DNA of 64,000 nt from Bacteroidota bacterium (GCA_018830105.1 JAHJTC010000004.1:310001-374000), one strand, 5' to 3'; counted from the first letter of the stretch, positions 51,797-61,077 are shown. A program made the numbers and translations. Notes: generated from the letters alone by a model not told the origin.

Positions 51797-52975
51797 TTAT
51801 TGACCTTTAGTGGCTCTTTTAAATGGCTTTGATTGATCGAAAAGGTAGCGGTAAGTAATATGTGTTTTGTAAATTTCGCCGCCAATACTTTCCACTACTT
51901 TCATCATGGGTTGATTGAAATCGCCTATCCAGTTCATCTGCAACTCTTTATAGGGGAAGCCCTTTTTTAAGGCAACTTTCTGGAATGCGATGATAAGACC
52001 GCCATCAATTCCTTTGCCTTGATGTTCGGGAACGATTCCAAAGATTCGTCCGATGATGCGGTCGCATCGTTTTAATGTTTTAAGTTCAAACATTAGCCGT
52101 AATTTATTGAACCAGTTGAGCTTACCGTTAAACTTTCGGATAATCTGGTTCAAATCCTGCATCATAATAAAAAAGGCAATCGGTTCATTTTTGTAATAAC
52201 CATAATGAACCAAACGCGGATCCAGAATAGGTTTTAGCTGGTTCAGCAGTGCCAGGGCATGCACCTGTGTTATCTTTTTTACACCGGGGATACTTCCCCA
52301 GGCTTTATTGTAAATGACCATGAAATCGTCTGCAAATTGATCAATGTTTTTCCAGCTAATCATTTTAAATTCATAATCGGGATTTCGGTGCACCCTTTCC
52401 GCTTTTTCAAGTACCTTTTCATCAAGTCCGCCATCATAAATCATGCGCTGATAGGTGTATTGATTGAAAAAGTTTTTAAATCCGTAGTTTTCAAAAAGCT
52501 TGTTGTAATAAGGAAAATTGTAGGGCATATTGTAAAGCGGCTCGGTAAAACCCTCAGCCAAACAACCCCAGAAACTGTCGCGATCACCAAAATTTACCGG
52601 ACCATCCATAGCCTCCATTTCACGCGCTGCAAGCCATTTTTTTGAAGCATCAAAAAGCATAGTAGCCGCTGCCTGATCATCAATACAATCGAAGAAGCCA
52701 CATCCGCCTGTTGGCTGATCATTATTCTTTGCTGTGTTCGGGTCGATAAATGCTGCAATCCGTCCCACAATTTCATTGGATTCATCATAAAGCAAATACC
52801 TGATGGCTTGCCCTTTACGGAGCAGTTTATTTTGCTTTTTATCGAATAGTTTTTCAACGTCCTGATCAATCGGACGAACATAAAAGGGATCATTTTTATA
52901 GAGCTGAGCAGGGAAGGCCAGCCATTTCCTTTTGTCTTCGGGACTTAAAACTTCCTTCAGCGTAAACTTATTCAT
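51797..52975 (-). CDS. GNAT-fold acyltransferase-like protein
   Basis: 392 residues. Segments such as EIVGRIAAFIDPNT and HYGYYKNEPIAFFIMMQDL, and the late RIFGIVPEHQGKGIDGGLIIAFQKVALKKGF with the Q/R-x-x-G-x-G/A-like HQGKGID acetyl-CoA motif, point to an N-acetyltransferase fold, perhaps duplicated. It is a conserved Bacteroidetes-type protein as far as I recall; its substrate is unknown. It is convergent with the YebC gene (11-base gap). Confidence 0.75.
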   Translation of the reverse strand: MNKFTLKEVLSPEDKRKWLAFPAQLYKNDPFYVRPIDQDVEKLFDKKQNKLLRKGQAIRYLLYDESNEIVGRIAAFIDPNTAKNNDQPTGGCGFFDCIDDQAAATMLFDASKKWLAAREMEAMDGPVNFGDRDSFWGCLAEGFTEPLYNMPYNFPYYNKLFENYGFKNFFNQYTYQRMIYDGGLDEKVLEKAERVHRNPDYEFKMISWKNIDQFADDFMVIYNKAWGSIPGVKKITQVHALALLNQLKPILDPRLVHYGYYKNEPIAFFIMMQDLNQIIRKFNGKLNWFNKLRLMFELKTLKRCDRIIGRIFGIVPEHQGKGIDGGLIIAFQKVALKKGFPYKELQMNWIGDFNQPMMKVVESIGGEIYKTHITYRYLFDQSKPFKRATKGQ

Positions 52976-53034
52976 TGCGTGATTTAAAGGATTTTACAGA
53001 TAAAGGCACAAAAAAACGAAAAAAATCTGAGATA

Positions 53035-54342
53035 TCAATTTATGGAGTTGAGGGCGGTTTTATAGGTTTCCAGCGCTCTTAGCCGTGCTAATTTATGATC
53101 AACCATAGGATTAGGATAGCTAGCCGCTTCAATTTCAGGAATCCATTTTTTGATATAGCGACCTTTGGGATCGAATTTTTTTTGTTGTTCTGTTGGATTG
53201 AATACTCTAAAATAAGGTGCAGCATCACAGCCTGTTCCAGCTGCCCATTGCCAGTTTCCATTGTTTGAAGCCAATTCGTAATCTAACAATTTTGAAGCAA
53301 AATAGGATTCGCCCCAGCGCCAGTCGATAAGTAAATGCTTGGTTAAGAAAGATGCCGTTATCATTCTGACACGGTTGTGCATAAAACCCGTTTGGTTCAA
53401 TTCGCGCATTCCCGCATCCACCATTGGATAGCCGGTTTTTCCTTCGCACCATCTTTTGAATTCAGCTTCGTTATTGCGCCAATGAATCAGGTTGTATTTG
53501 CTTCTGAAATTTCCTTCTTGCACTTTAGGAAAATGATAAAGAATTTGCATAAAAAACTCTCGCCAAATGAGCTCATTCAGGAAATTTTCGCTGTTTGGTA
53601 GGGCCATTGTAACCAATTTACGAATGCTGATTGTCCCAAACCTCAGATGCACACCCACACGTGTTGTCGCATCTTTTTCGGGGATATTCCTGTTTTGGGC
53701 ATAGGATTGCAAGCGCGACTCGTCAATGTGAGCTTCAGGAATAGCAATTTCTGAAGGTGTGAAACCAAGCTGCGCTAAATCAGGAATTTTTCCTGAAAAT
53801 GCTAAGTATTTTTCTTCAGGTTTTTCCATTTGATAATGGATTATTGGGTTAGCTGACAGCGCATTTTTCCATTTTTTTGAGTAGGGGGTAAATACGGTAT
53901 AGGGTGTTCCGTCGTCTTTGACAACTTCGTACTCTTCGAAAATAACCTGATCCTTAAAAGTGTTAAAACCAATGCCATTTTCTTTGCAAATGGCACCAAT
54001 TGCTTTATCCCGATGCAGCGCATAAGGTTCGTAGTCCTTGTTGAGATATACAGCCTCAATGCTGTAACTTTTAATAAGCTCCTTAAAAGCAGTTTCAGGG
54101 TTGGCTTTAAAAACTTTTATTCCCGATCCGTATGCCTGAAGCTGTTTGTTTAATGCATGGATACGACTGTGAATAAAACTCACACGTGCATCCGACTTAT
54201 TTTCAAGCTTGTCCAGTATAGCTTCATCAAAAATAAACAGCGGAAGCACTTTATATCCACTTTTAAGGGCTTCAAAAAGGCCGTGATTGTCATCAAGACG
54301 CAGATCACGGCGAAACCAAAAAAGGACGATTTTTTCTTTCAT
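53035..54342 (-). CDS. phrB: Deoxyribodipyrimidine photolyase (class I CPD)
   Basis: 435 residues. Cryptochrome/photolyase family: N-terminal FRRDLRLDDN, FAD domain with ELIWREFFMQILYHFP, TGYPMVDAGMRELNQTGFMHNRVRMITASFL, LLDYELASNNGNWQWAAGTGCDAAPYFRVFNP. The Trp residues for electron transfer (NGNWQWAAG) are present. It repairs cyclobutane pyrimidine dimers with blue light, which suggests the organism or its ancestors meet sunlight. Confidence 0.95.
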   Translation of the reverse strand: MKEKIVLFWFRRDLRLDDNHGLFEALKSGYKVLPLFIFDEAILDKLENKSDARVSFIHSRIHALNKQLQAYGSGIKVFKANPETAFKELIKSYSIEAVYLNKDYEPYALHRDKAIGAICKENGIGFNTFKDQVIFEEYEVVKDDGTPYTVFTPYSKKWKNALSANPIIHYQMEKPEEKYLAFSGKIPDLAQLGFTPSEIAIPEAHIDESRLQSYAQNRNIPEKDATTRVGVHLRFGTISIRKLVTMALPNSENFLNELIWREFFMQILYHFPKVQEGNFRSKYNLIHWRNNEAEFKRWCEGKTGYPMVDAGMRELNQTGFMHNRVRMITASFLTKHLLIDWRWGESYFASKLLDYELASNNGNWQWAAGTGCDAAPYFRVFNPTEQQKKFDPKGRYIKKWIPEIEAASYPNPMVDHKLARLRALETYKTALNSIN

Positions 54343-54449
54343 CTATTGAAAACAATCGAAAATTAAAATGGTTTGAAAGTTAGATATCAAAAAACCGACA
54401 AATCCATTAAAACGGATTTTAAGGGAGAAAAAACACGGCCTTGAACGTT

Positions 54450-55298
54450 TTACTCTTTTAAAATCCACGCTTCACGATAGGATGAACTCAACTTTTCTTT
54501 TGCATCCATTGCGGCTTTCAGGCTGGCAAACTTATTTAATGCAACGCGAAAGCGTTGTCCGGCCTGAAGTATCTGAGCGTTTGTAAAACCATTTTTGTTA
54601 TAGCGTTTAACGGCTTCTTCAGCGTCTGCTTGCAATATGAAACTACCATAAATCAAGTAATAGCTTTGCTGCCTGCCGGAAGCAACAGGCTTGTTTTCAT
54701 TTTCTTGATTTTTTGCTTGTAGTGTTTCGCAAGCTGGCGGACTTCCTGCTGCATCAGTACGTTGTCCAAACCAGATGCAGGCATAATTCTCGCCTACAGC
54801 TAACCCCATGGTTTCCCATTTTTTCGGGCTAAAATTACCCTGCGTTAACAACATGTCTTTTGTTTCTTCGCTGGTCATCCAAATGTTAAAAAGGCTGTCA
54901 ACTTGTATGATGCCTTCTTCGAAATAGCTTAACTCATAGCCGCGATAAGGATAATCTGTCAGCTCTTTTGGCTTTCCCCACATACATTCCTCATTCAAAA
55001 CATATTTGTTGTAGCAACAAGGTGTCCAGTCAGCATTATCCGACCAACTTCCTGTTAAACAGATGCTTGTGTCGGGTCTGTTTTCCTGAAGATCCGTAAC
55101 ATGTGCTTTGGCAACAATCGTTAAAGCTTTTGATAATGGAAGCGTGCTTTTTTTGTTTTCCTTTCTGAAAGCATTAATTAGACCGGCTAATTTTTGTTCA
55201 TCAGAAGTCAGGCAGACGTTTTTATAATCAAAAGTTTGTGCAGAAATAGTTGCTGCAAAAAAAAGGAAGAGTACAAAAAGATTAAACAATTTCTTCAT
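54450..55298 (-). CDS. Exported CAP-domain protein with C-terminal SPOR domain
   Basis: 282 residues with a signal peptide (about 1-20). A CAP/SCP-like domain (about 30-190: LAGLINAFRKENKKSTLPLSKALTIVAKAHVTDL, MTSEETKDMLLTQGNFSPKKWETMGLAV) precedes a short polar linker and a SPOR domain (about 212-282: YYLIYGSFILQADAEEAVKRYNKNGF). SPOR domains bind denuded glycan strands in peptidoglycan, so the CAP domain is likely tethered to the wall or septum. It has a promoter element (TATGTTTG, minus strand) at 55316-55323. Confidence 0.85.
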   Translation of the reverse strand: MKKLFNLFVLFLFFAATISAQTFDYKNVCLTSDEQKLAGLINAFRKENKKSTLPLSKALTIVAKAHVTDLQENRPDTSICLTGSWSDNADWTPCCYNKYVLNEECMWGKPKELTDYPYRGYELSYFEEGIIQVDSLFNIWMTSEETKDMLLTQGNFSPKKWETMGLAVGENYACIWFGQRTDAAGSPPACETLQAKNQENENKPVASGRQQSYYLIYGSFILQADAEEAVKRYNKNGFTNAQILQAGQRFRVALNKFASLKAAMDAKEKLSSSYREAWILKE

Positions 55299-55315
55299 GC
55301 TAAAAGCTTAAATTA

Positions 55316-55323
55316 CAAACATA
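55316..55323 (-). promoter_or_regulatory. -7 element of the CAP-SPOR gene
   Basis: Minus strand TATGTTTG (TAnnTTTG), about 18 bases upstream of the ATG at 55298. Confidence 0.5.
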
Positions 55324-55336
55324 AACAAAAATTGGA

Positions 55337-56173
55337 TCACTGTTGTGGTTTGTTTTCATTGATATAGTTTTCGATCAGTGCATCATAAAGGCCGATCATT
55401 TTTCGCAACAAAGGATGATCTGTTTGGAATTGCTTATCGGGAAGGATCATGGCGACCGGCAATATTTTTGGTGAAGTACCTGATAAAAAAAGTGCATCAG
55501 CAGCTGCAATATCAGCCTTACTGACCGATTTTTCGACCAAGTGAATATTGTTGTGATTGGCCAGTGAAATTACTTTCTGCCGGGTTATGCCATTTAATAC
55601 TTCAAGCTCAGGTGGTGTATAAATTGTTTGATCTTTTATCAGGAATATATTGGACTTGCTGCCTTCAGTAACTTTTCCGTCATTGCTGAGCAACAATTCA
55701 AAAACACCTTGCCTGAGCTTTGTTTCCCGCACCAGTTCCTGATAGTTTGTGCGCCATATTTTGGCGTTTGGATCAGGTCGTTCATGCTCCAAAAAAGCAA
55801 CTTTAACACCTTGTTCGTAATTTGCATCGGAGGGATAAAAATGGGGTTGAAACCAGGCGGCATAAAACGGTTTGTGAGCGTCCTGCGGGTTTCCGATAAT
55901 AATTTTGATATTTCCATAATCCACTTTATTGAAGCTGATCAATTTCAGCAGACTATTTCTTACAAAATCAGAACTCACTTTTGGTTCGGAATTAGCCAGA
56001 GCAAGAGAGTTGTACATCCTTTTAAGATGATCTTCCAAAAAAAGAGGAACAGCTTGCATTACGCGAACAACTTCATACACATAGCCCTGATTGTCAAGTT
56101 TTTCGACATTGAAATCACAGCTGCTTATCAGTTCTTTGTTCTGAACGAAATAAGCGTGCAGGCAACTATCCAT
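55337..56173 (-). CDS. Class IV aminotransferase-fold protein, PLP lysine not in the standard place
   Basis: 278 residues with the branched-chain aminotransferase/ADC lyase fold: YEVVRVMQAVPLFLEDHLKRMYNSL, VTEGSKSNIFLI and NGITRQKVISLA. At the Schiff-base position, where family members have K-x(2-3)-N-Y/L, it reads KIWRTNYQE, so the lysine is displaced or replaced by arginine. It may be 4-amino-4-deoxychorismate lyase (PabC), D-amino acid transaminase or a non-catalytic relative. It lies two bases after the DUF2007 gene. Confidence 0.8.
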   Translation of the reverse strand: MDSCLHAYFVQNKELISSCDFNVEKLDNQGYVYEVVRVMQAVPLFLEDHLKRMYNSLALANSEPKVSSDFVRNSLLKLISFNKVDYGNIKIIIGNPQDAHKPFYAAWFQPHFYPSDANYEQGVKVAFLEHERPDPNAKIWRTNYQELVRETKLRQGVFELLLSNDGKVTEGSKSNIFLIKDQTIYTPPELEVLNGITRQKVISLANHNNIHLVEKSVSKADIAAADALFLSGTSPKILPVAMILPDKQFQTDHPLLRKMIGLYDALIENYINENKPQQ

Positions 56174-56175
56174 AA

Positions 56176-56406
56176 TTATCTGGAGGCCAAATAGTTTTCG
56201 ATAATTTTTTTGGCTTTTTCGGCGTAAGTCGTTTCAACGTAAAGTCTGGCTGAATCTTCTGGCGAACCGGATGCCCAGCCTGTGATCAAACTTTCTCCGA
56301 GTGTGTCTCTTAAAATACTGGTAATTTTATTCTCTTCCAGCAATTCGGCCAAATATCCGGCTTCTATTACAGATCCGGTATATACAAGTTTTAAGTCATC
56401 TGACAT
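56176..56406 (-). CDS. DUF2007-family putative signal-transducing protein
   Basis: 76 residues. The pattern LVYTGSVIEAGYLAELLEENKITSILRD followed by VETTYAEKAKKIIENYL is the compact ferredoxin-like DUF2007 fold. The family has no established function; some members sit beside signalling genes. It is two bases upstream of the class IV aminotransferase gene and likely co-transcribed. Confidence 0.85.
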   Translation of the reverse strand: MSDDLKLVYTGSVIEAGYLAELLEENKITSILRDTLGESLITGWASGSPEDSARLYVETTYAEKAKKIIENYLASR

Positions 56407-56477
56407 GGTTTTTCTTTTTTAATTTGTCATTGCTAAGATACGAAACAAAACAGGGAAAATTATAAAAAAGAAAATTT

Positions 56478-57401
56478 TTAGCTGACTTTTTCAGGTTCGG
56501 CATTCAGCCTGAAAATCGAAAAGAGCATCAGGGCAGCTGCAATCCATTGTACCAGAGAGAGCACGCTGCCGTTTATCAAATAATCAAAAATCACGGCAGA
56601 CAGCGGAAACATGAGCTCACTGATTGTTGCCATTATGGCTTTTACTTTTCGCAAACCATAATAATACAGGAATATCGCTCCCGAACCGGTTGTGAGTCCT
56701 ATGATGATGATAAATAGCCAATTAGTGGGTGTAGTCTGTTGAAATTGTCCGAAATTCCCAAAAACTACCATATAAAGCAGCATAATCAGGGTTGTGAAGC
56801 CATAACGATAAAAAGTGGAGGTTATGAAGCTGTAATTTCCCAGAATTTTTTTGGATAACACAGTGGAACTGCCAAAGGAAAAAGCAGCCAAAAGCGCCAG
56901 CAGAGCAGCATAAATTGTATTTTTATCTGCATTGAAATCGGGCAAAGCCCAACCAAAAGTGAGGAAGTATCCGGCAAAAATGGCCAGTGAGGCCCATAGA
57001 ACGAAGCGCTGTTTTAGCTGCTCGCCCAAAAGTGTGCGCGCCAATAAGATAGCAAACACAGGTTGAAGTTTTTGAAGCAGCACCACCACCGAAAGATGAT
57101 TGAAGTTTAACAAAAACAATGCCTTAACAATTGCCAGTGTACCAATCGACCCTCCTAATAAACTGATTAACAGAAATGTAACAACATCCTGTCTGGGCAT
57201 TTTTTTGATAAAACGATATTGTCGGGCAAAGAACAAATGCATCAGCAGAAAAGGAAATGCATGCAAGATGAAAACCACATAACCAACATCCAGGTTATAC
57301 AATTGAGGGGTCAAAACAACGCCATCAACACCCCACAGCACTGCTGAAATGGCAATGGCAATAGAGCCTTTAATGAGTGTTGAGCGTTCAGTAGTTTTCA
57401 T
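56478..57401 (-). CDS. EamA/DMT-family transporter
   Basis: 307 residues with ten membrane helices in two five-helix repeats, the EamA layout (SIAIAISAVLWGVDGVVL; LALLAAFSFGSSTVLSKKIL at the second repeat start). Such carriers export amino acids or other small metabolites. The substrate is unknown. A -7 element TATTTTTG lies on the minus strand at 57419-57426. Confidence 0.9.
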   Translation of the reverse strand: MKTTERSTLIKGSIAIAISAVLWGVDGVVLTPQLYNLDVGYVVFILHAFPFLLMHLFFARQYRFIKKMPRQDVVTFLLISLLGGSIGTLAIVKALFLLNFNHLSVVVLLQKLQPVFAILLARTLLGEQLKQRFVLWASLAIFAGYFLTFGWALPDFNADKNTIYAALLALLAAFSFGSSTVLSKKILGNYSFITSTFYRYGFTTLIMLLYMVVFGNFGQFQQTTPTNWLFIIIIGLTTGSGAIFLYYYGLRKVKAIMATISELMFPLSAVIFDYLINGSVLSLVQWIAAALMLFSIFRLNAEPEKVS

Positions 57402-57418
57402 TCCATTGTTTTAGGGCG

Positions 57419-57426
57419 CAAAAATA
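57419..57426 (-). promoter_or_regulatory. -7 element of the EamA transporter gene
   Basis: Minus strand TATTTTTG (TAnnTTTG), 18 bases upstream of the ATG at 57401. Confidence 0.5.
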
Positions 57427-57592
57427 CAATTATTCCTGTGTTTCCATACTTTGAACTTGCTTATTTCTCTTTTGCTTTTGTAATTTAGCCAACCAGATTC
57501 AACAAAGATTATTCATGAAATTCAGTGCGAAAGCGTACATTTATAATCTGAAACACGAATTTAGTCAATAAATAGCATAAATATATTACACA

Positions 57593-58369
57593 ATGGATTT
57601 ACAACTTAAGGATCGTTTCTATATTGTTACCGCTGCCGGCACCGGTTTTGGCAGAGCCATAGCCGAAAGACTTTTAGCCGAGGGAGCGCAAGTGCTGGCA
57701 GTGGCACGAACAGAAGCTGTATTAGAGGCATTCAGGAGCGAAGCCGGAAATAATTTGGAAATTTTGGCCGAAGATATTACACATTCTTCAACGATCGATA
57801 AATTGATAGCAGTAACAGCAAACAGAAGAATAAGTGGTTTGTTGGTAAACGCAGGTGGCCCGCCGGCAAAGGCTTTTATGGAAACCAGTCTGGACGATTG
57901 GGACGAAGCCTACCGCGCTATTGTTCGGTGGAAAGTGGAAATTACACAGAAATTTTTACCGGTGTTTCAGGCACAGCAGTATGGCAGATTAGTCTTTGTC
58001 GAAAGCGTTTCTGTGAAACAACCAGTTGAAAATCTGGTATTAAGTAATTCCCTCCGAGCTGCTGTTACTGGATTTGTGAAGACAGCTTCGCAGGAGATGG
58101 CTGCAACAGGAATAACAATGAATATTTTATCTCCGGGTTACCATGATACGGCTGCCATGCAAAGACTTTTTGTTAAGAAGGCCGCTGTAGAAAATATTTC
58201 TGAAGAACAGGCCAGACAGGTGTTTGAAAGTAGCATTCCTGTTAAACGCATGGGAAAAGCTGAAGAAATGGCTGTATTGGCATCCTGGTTGTTGTCGCCG
58301 CTTTCAGGATTTGTTACCGGCCAAAGTTTTAGCCATGATGGTGGTTTAGTCAAAGGCTTGTTTGGTTAA
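57593..58369 (+). CDS. Short-chain dehydrogenase/reductase
   Basis: 258 residues. SDR core with TAAGTGFGRAIAERL (atypical glycine motif: GTGFGRA), NAGGPP in place of NNAG, and a catalytic Ser in ESVSVKQP. The YxxxK position reads SNSLRAAVTGF: the catalytic tyrosine is replaced by Ser/Asn and the lysine by Arg, as in a group of Bacteroidetes and proteobacterial 3-oxoacyl-ACP reductase-like SDRs. Activity may be altered. It is followed 29 bases later by the CIA30 gene. Confidence 0.85.
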   Translation: MDLQLKDRFYIVTAAGTGFGRAIAERLLAEGAQVLAVARTEAVLEAFRSEAGNNLEILAEDITHSSTIDKLIAVTANRRISGLLVNAGGPPAKAFMETSLDDWDEAYRAIVRWKVEITQKFLPVFQAQQYGRLVFVESVSVKQPVENLVLSNSLRAAVTGFVKTASQEMAATGITMNILSPGYHDTAAMQRLFVKKAAVENISEEQARQVFESSIPVKRMGKAEEMAVLASWLLSPLSGFVTGQSFSHDGGLVKGLFG

Positions 58370-58398
58370 GAATTTATTTAACTAATACTTAAGCTACT

Positions 58399-58929
58399 AT
58401 GAACCAACTATTTTTAATTTTGTTTACATTTTCTATGATGAATCCAGTAACGCTTGTTGATTTTAGTTCCGGAAGTTCCTTGTCACAATGGGTCATTATT
58501 AATGATGGGGTGATGGGAGGGAAGTCGCAAAGTAAAATATACCTTAATGATGCAGGAAATGCTGTTCTTAGTGGTGATGTATCTCTCGAAAACTACGGCG
58601 GTTTTGCCTCAGTCCGGTATCAGTTCGAACAAATACCGATTGCCGGCTATGAAAATATCATCTTATACCTCAAAGGTGATGGAAAAAAGTATCAATTCAG
58701 GGTTAAAGCGGAGTTGTCAGACAGACATTCCTACATCAGCTATTTTGAGACAAGCGGTGAATGGCAGCAAATTGAAATTCCACTGAATAAAATGTTTGCA
58801 TCATTCAGAGGCCAAAAGCTTAATATACCCGATTTTGCAGCAGAAACCATTGCTGAAATTAGCGTGCTCATTGGAAACGAAACAGCAGAATCATTTGCAC
58901 TTGAAATTAGCAAAATAGAGTTAAAATAG
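58399..58929 (+). CDS. CIA30-family protein
   Basis: 176 residues, a weak hydrophobic N-terminus then a beta-rich domain (VDFSSGSSLSQWVIINDGVMGGKSQS, LENYGGFASVRYQF, LYLKGDGKKYQFRVKAE, SYISYFETSGEWQQIEIPL) characteristic of the CIA30 family (galactose-binding-like fold). In eukaryotes CIA30 helps assemble complex I; bacterial members have no known role. It probably shares a transcript with the SDR at 57593. Confidence 0.88.
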   Translation: MNQLFLILFTFSMMNPVTLVDFSSGSSLSQWVIINDGVMGGKSQSKIYLNDAGNAVLSGDVSLENYGGFASVRYQFEQIPIAGYENIILYLKGDGKKYQFRVKAELSDRHSYISYFETSGEWQQIEIPLNKMFASFRGQKLNIPDFAAETIAEISVLIGNETAESFALEISKIELK

Positions 58930-59271
58930 CGATGCTGTAATTAAATAGTGTTTGTCCATAATCAAGCATTATGAACTAAACACACACTTTATGGCCGGAA
59001 AATAAATAGCAATTTGCACTGTGTTCGTTGGGAGTGAAAATTAACCATAAGAGTCTTTCACTGTTGATGGCTTTTTTTATCGATCTTGTCCCTTTCTTAT
59101 CTAAATCGCTCACAGATAAAGCATTCAAACCAACAATCACCAGACTGATAATTGTGCGGCATTCTTTTATGAATGTATAATAGCAACCTAATTTGAGTTT
59201 ACTTTTTGAAAATATAAACACAAAAAAAAGTCCCGAATTTTAATTCAGGACTTTTCATCTTATAATGTTTC
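58930..59271. other. Gene-poor stretch between CIA30 and superoxide dismutase genes
   Basis: About 340 bases, AT-rich, with the terminator of the superoxide dismutase gene at its right end (59222-59252). A minus-strand frame of 81 codons (58976-59221) exists but has no recognisable domain, no promoter element and an odd composition; I do not accept it. The rest holds nothing I can identify; a decayed gene is possible. Confidence 0.5.
59222..59252 (-). terminator. Intrinsic terminator of the superoxide dismutase gene
   Basis: Read on the minus strand, AGTCCTGAATT-AA-AATTCGGGACT forms an 11-bp stem (one G-T pair) with a two-base loop, followed by eight T. It lies about 20 bases past the stop. 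Confidence 0.9.
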
Positions 59272-59973
59272 TTATTTCTTCATGCGATTGGCAACTTCAT
59301 CCCAGTTAACCACTTTCCAAAAATTACCAATATAGGAAGTTCTCTGATTTTGATAACGCAGGTAATAGGCATGTTCCCACACATCCAGGCATAGAATCGG
59401 ATGGCCTTGTTTTTCATTTACGTCCATCAAGGGATTATCCTGATTAGCGGTTGAGGAAATGAAGAGTTTTCCGCCCTCATCAACGCTTAACCAAGCCCAA
59501 CCGCTACCAAAACGGCTTGCCGCAGCCTTTTCAAATGCCGTTTTAAAAGCCTCAAATGAGCCAAACGATTTGTTTATAGCTTCTGCAAGTTTACCTGTTG
59601 GTTCGCCACCACCATCGGGTGACATAATTGTCCAAAACATGGCATGATTGTAAAATCCACCGGCGTTATTACGCACGGCTTCCGGATACTTGCTAACATT
59701 GGCAAAAATATCTTCCAGACTTTGTTTTTCGAGAGGAGACCCTTCTATTGCTTTCAGGAATTTTGAGTGATACCCACGAAAATGTTTATTGTAATGAATA
59801 TTCATGGTTTCGCTATCAATAGCTTGTTTCAGTGCATCATAGGCATATGGAAGTTCCGGAAACGCATGCAGTGCTTTTTCATTTTGCGAACTAAGACTAA
59901 GGGTTTGAGAAGACAGCGTGCTCGTGAACATTATGGTTATTACGACCAATAAAAAGCTTGTTTTTTTCATCAT
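59272..59973 (-). CDS. Exported Fe/Mn superoxide dismutase
   Basis: 233 residues with a signal peptide (about 1-23). SOD core: [15 protein letters not shown], the metal ligands in [25 protein letters not shown] and [21 protein letters not shown] is present. Most Fe/Mn SODs are cytoplasmic, so export points to superoxide defence in the periplasm or outside. Together with the exported peroxidase at 22503 it suggests an anaerobe that guards its envelope against oxygen. Confidence 0.95.
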   Translation of the reverse strand: MMKKTSFLLVVITIMFTSTLSSQTLSLSSQNEKALHAFPELPYAYDALKQAIDSETMNIHYNKHFRGYHSKFLKAIEGSPLEKQSLEDIFANVSKYPEAVRNNAGGFYNHAMFWTIMSPDGGGEPTGKLAEAINKSFGSFEAFKTAFEKAAASRFGSGWAWLSVDEGGKLFISSTANQDNPLMDVNEKQGHPILCLDVWEHAYYLRYQNQRTSYIGNFWKVVNWDEVANRMKK

Positions 59974-60000
59974 GTGATTTGTTTAAATTCAGAAACTAAA

Positions 60001-60008
60001 CAAAAATA
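60001..60008 (-). promoter_or_regulatory. -7 element of the superoxide dismutase gene
   Basis: Minus strand TATTTTTG (TAnnTTTG), 28 bases upstream of the first ATG at 59973. Confidence 0.5.
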
Positions 60009-60023
60009 CAGTCAGAAAGTTCA

Positions 60024-60938
60024 CTACTGTGTTTGATTTACTTCCCAGTCAAAGGGATGATAACTTGCATCGATAACACCCGAATTACCAAGTTTCAGTT
60101 TTAGGAAACCTTCTTCCAAACCCTTATTCTTGCCTTGCCACCAACGTGATGAAACCGCACCACCGGTAATAAACCAGATGTCATTAATAAAAACTTTCTC
60201 ATAAATATGCAGATGACCTTGCAACACAAGTTGAAGTTGGTGATTTTTGAATAATTCTAATACCCTTGTTGAATTTTCAACAACCCCATGTGGTGGATTA
60301 GGTTCGAGCGCCCCCTTCCATATTTGGTAGCCTGTAGTGATAAAAGGTATATGAGAAACAATGGCAAGCTGCTTATCCGAAGAAGTCGTATCCAGCACAT
60401 TTTGTAACCATTGCATTTGCAAACTGTCGATTTGTCCGATATATTTATGTTCAGGGGTTTTTGTGATACCATCCAGAAAAAAGAAACGCCAGTTTTGGTG
60501 ATCAATAGTGTAGTATGCCTTGCTAAAATTTTGGGTATAAAACTGTTTGCCATAAGCAGGATGGCTTTTCAGGGAATCGCCAAAATACCAGGCAAAAATG
60601 TCGTGATTGCCTATCGTAGGATAAAATGGAGTTTCCAGCATTGAAGTTACCGAATCGAACAGATATAGCAAACGTGCTGCTGTATCATAGGGCACTTTTA
60701 AGGCATCCATAATCATGTCGCCACCGTTGATAACAAAATCAGGGTTTAAGGCATTCACTTCCTTTATCGCCTGGGCGTATCCTTGAAGCACGTCGCTTTC
60801 GTCAAGCACATGCACATCGGTCATAAATACAACATCAAATTCGTTTGCATCTGAGTTGTTCCGGTTGCCTGTATCCTGGCATGCAGCTATTGTCATTAGG
60901 ATTGTTAGCAATAACAAAGAAAATCTGATGGAAGGCAT
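60024..60938 (-). CDS. Calcineurin-like metallophosphoesterase lipoprotein
   Basis: 304 residues with a lipoprotein signal ending in IAAC (about residue 20). The five phosphoesterase motifs are present: TDVHV, GGDM, GNHD, SHIPF and GHLH. Substrates in the envelope may be nucleotides, phosphodiesters or lipid intermediates. Its stop is 51 bases upstream of the superoxide dismutase gene, but that gene has its own promoter element. Confidence 0.92.
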   Translation of the reverse strand: MPSIRFSLLLLTILMTIAACQDTGNRNNSDANEFDVVFMTDVHVLDESDVLQGYAQAIKEVNALNPDFVINGGDMIMDALKVPYDTAARLLYLFDSVTSMLETPFYPTIGNHDIFAWYFGDSLKSHPAYGKQFYTQNFSKAYYTIDHQNWRFFFLDGITKTPEHKYIGQIDSLQMQWLQNVLDTTSSDKQLAIVSHIPFITTGYQIWKGALEPNPPHGVVENSTRVLELFKNHQLQLVLQGHLHIYEKVFINDIWFITGGAVSSRWWQGKNKGLEEGFLKLKLGNSGVIDASYHPFDWEVNQTQ

Positions 60939-61077
60939 TGGTATAATATTTTTAAAGTCAGTAATAATATCGAATCGATTCTGTGGTCAAGTTCTACACA
61001 ACAATATTAAGAAAATATTTAAAAATATACATTGAGCGAAAGTGAATATTTCGTTAATTATCAAGCTTTTGATTCTT

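Noticed and set aside
58976..59221. 81-codon minus-strand reading frame downstream of the superoxide dismutase gene
   Set aside because: No recognisable domain, no promoter element, and its start abuts the terminator of the neighbouring gene; composition looks random.
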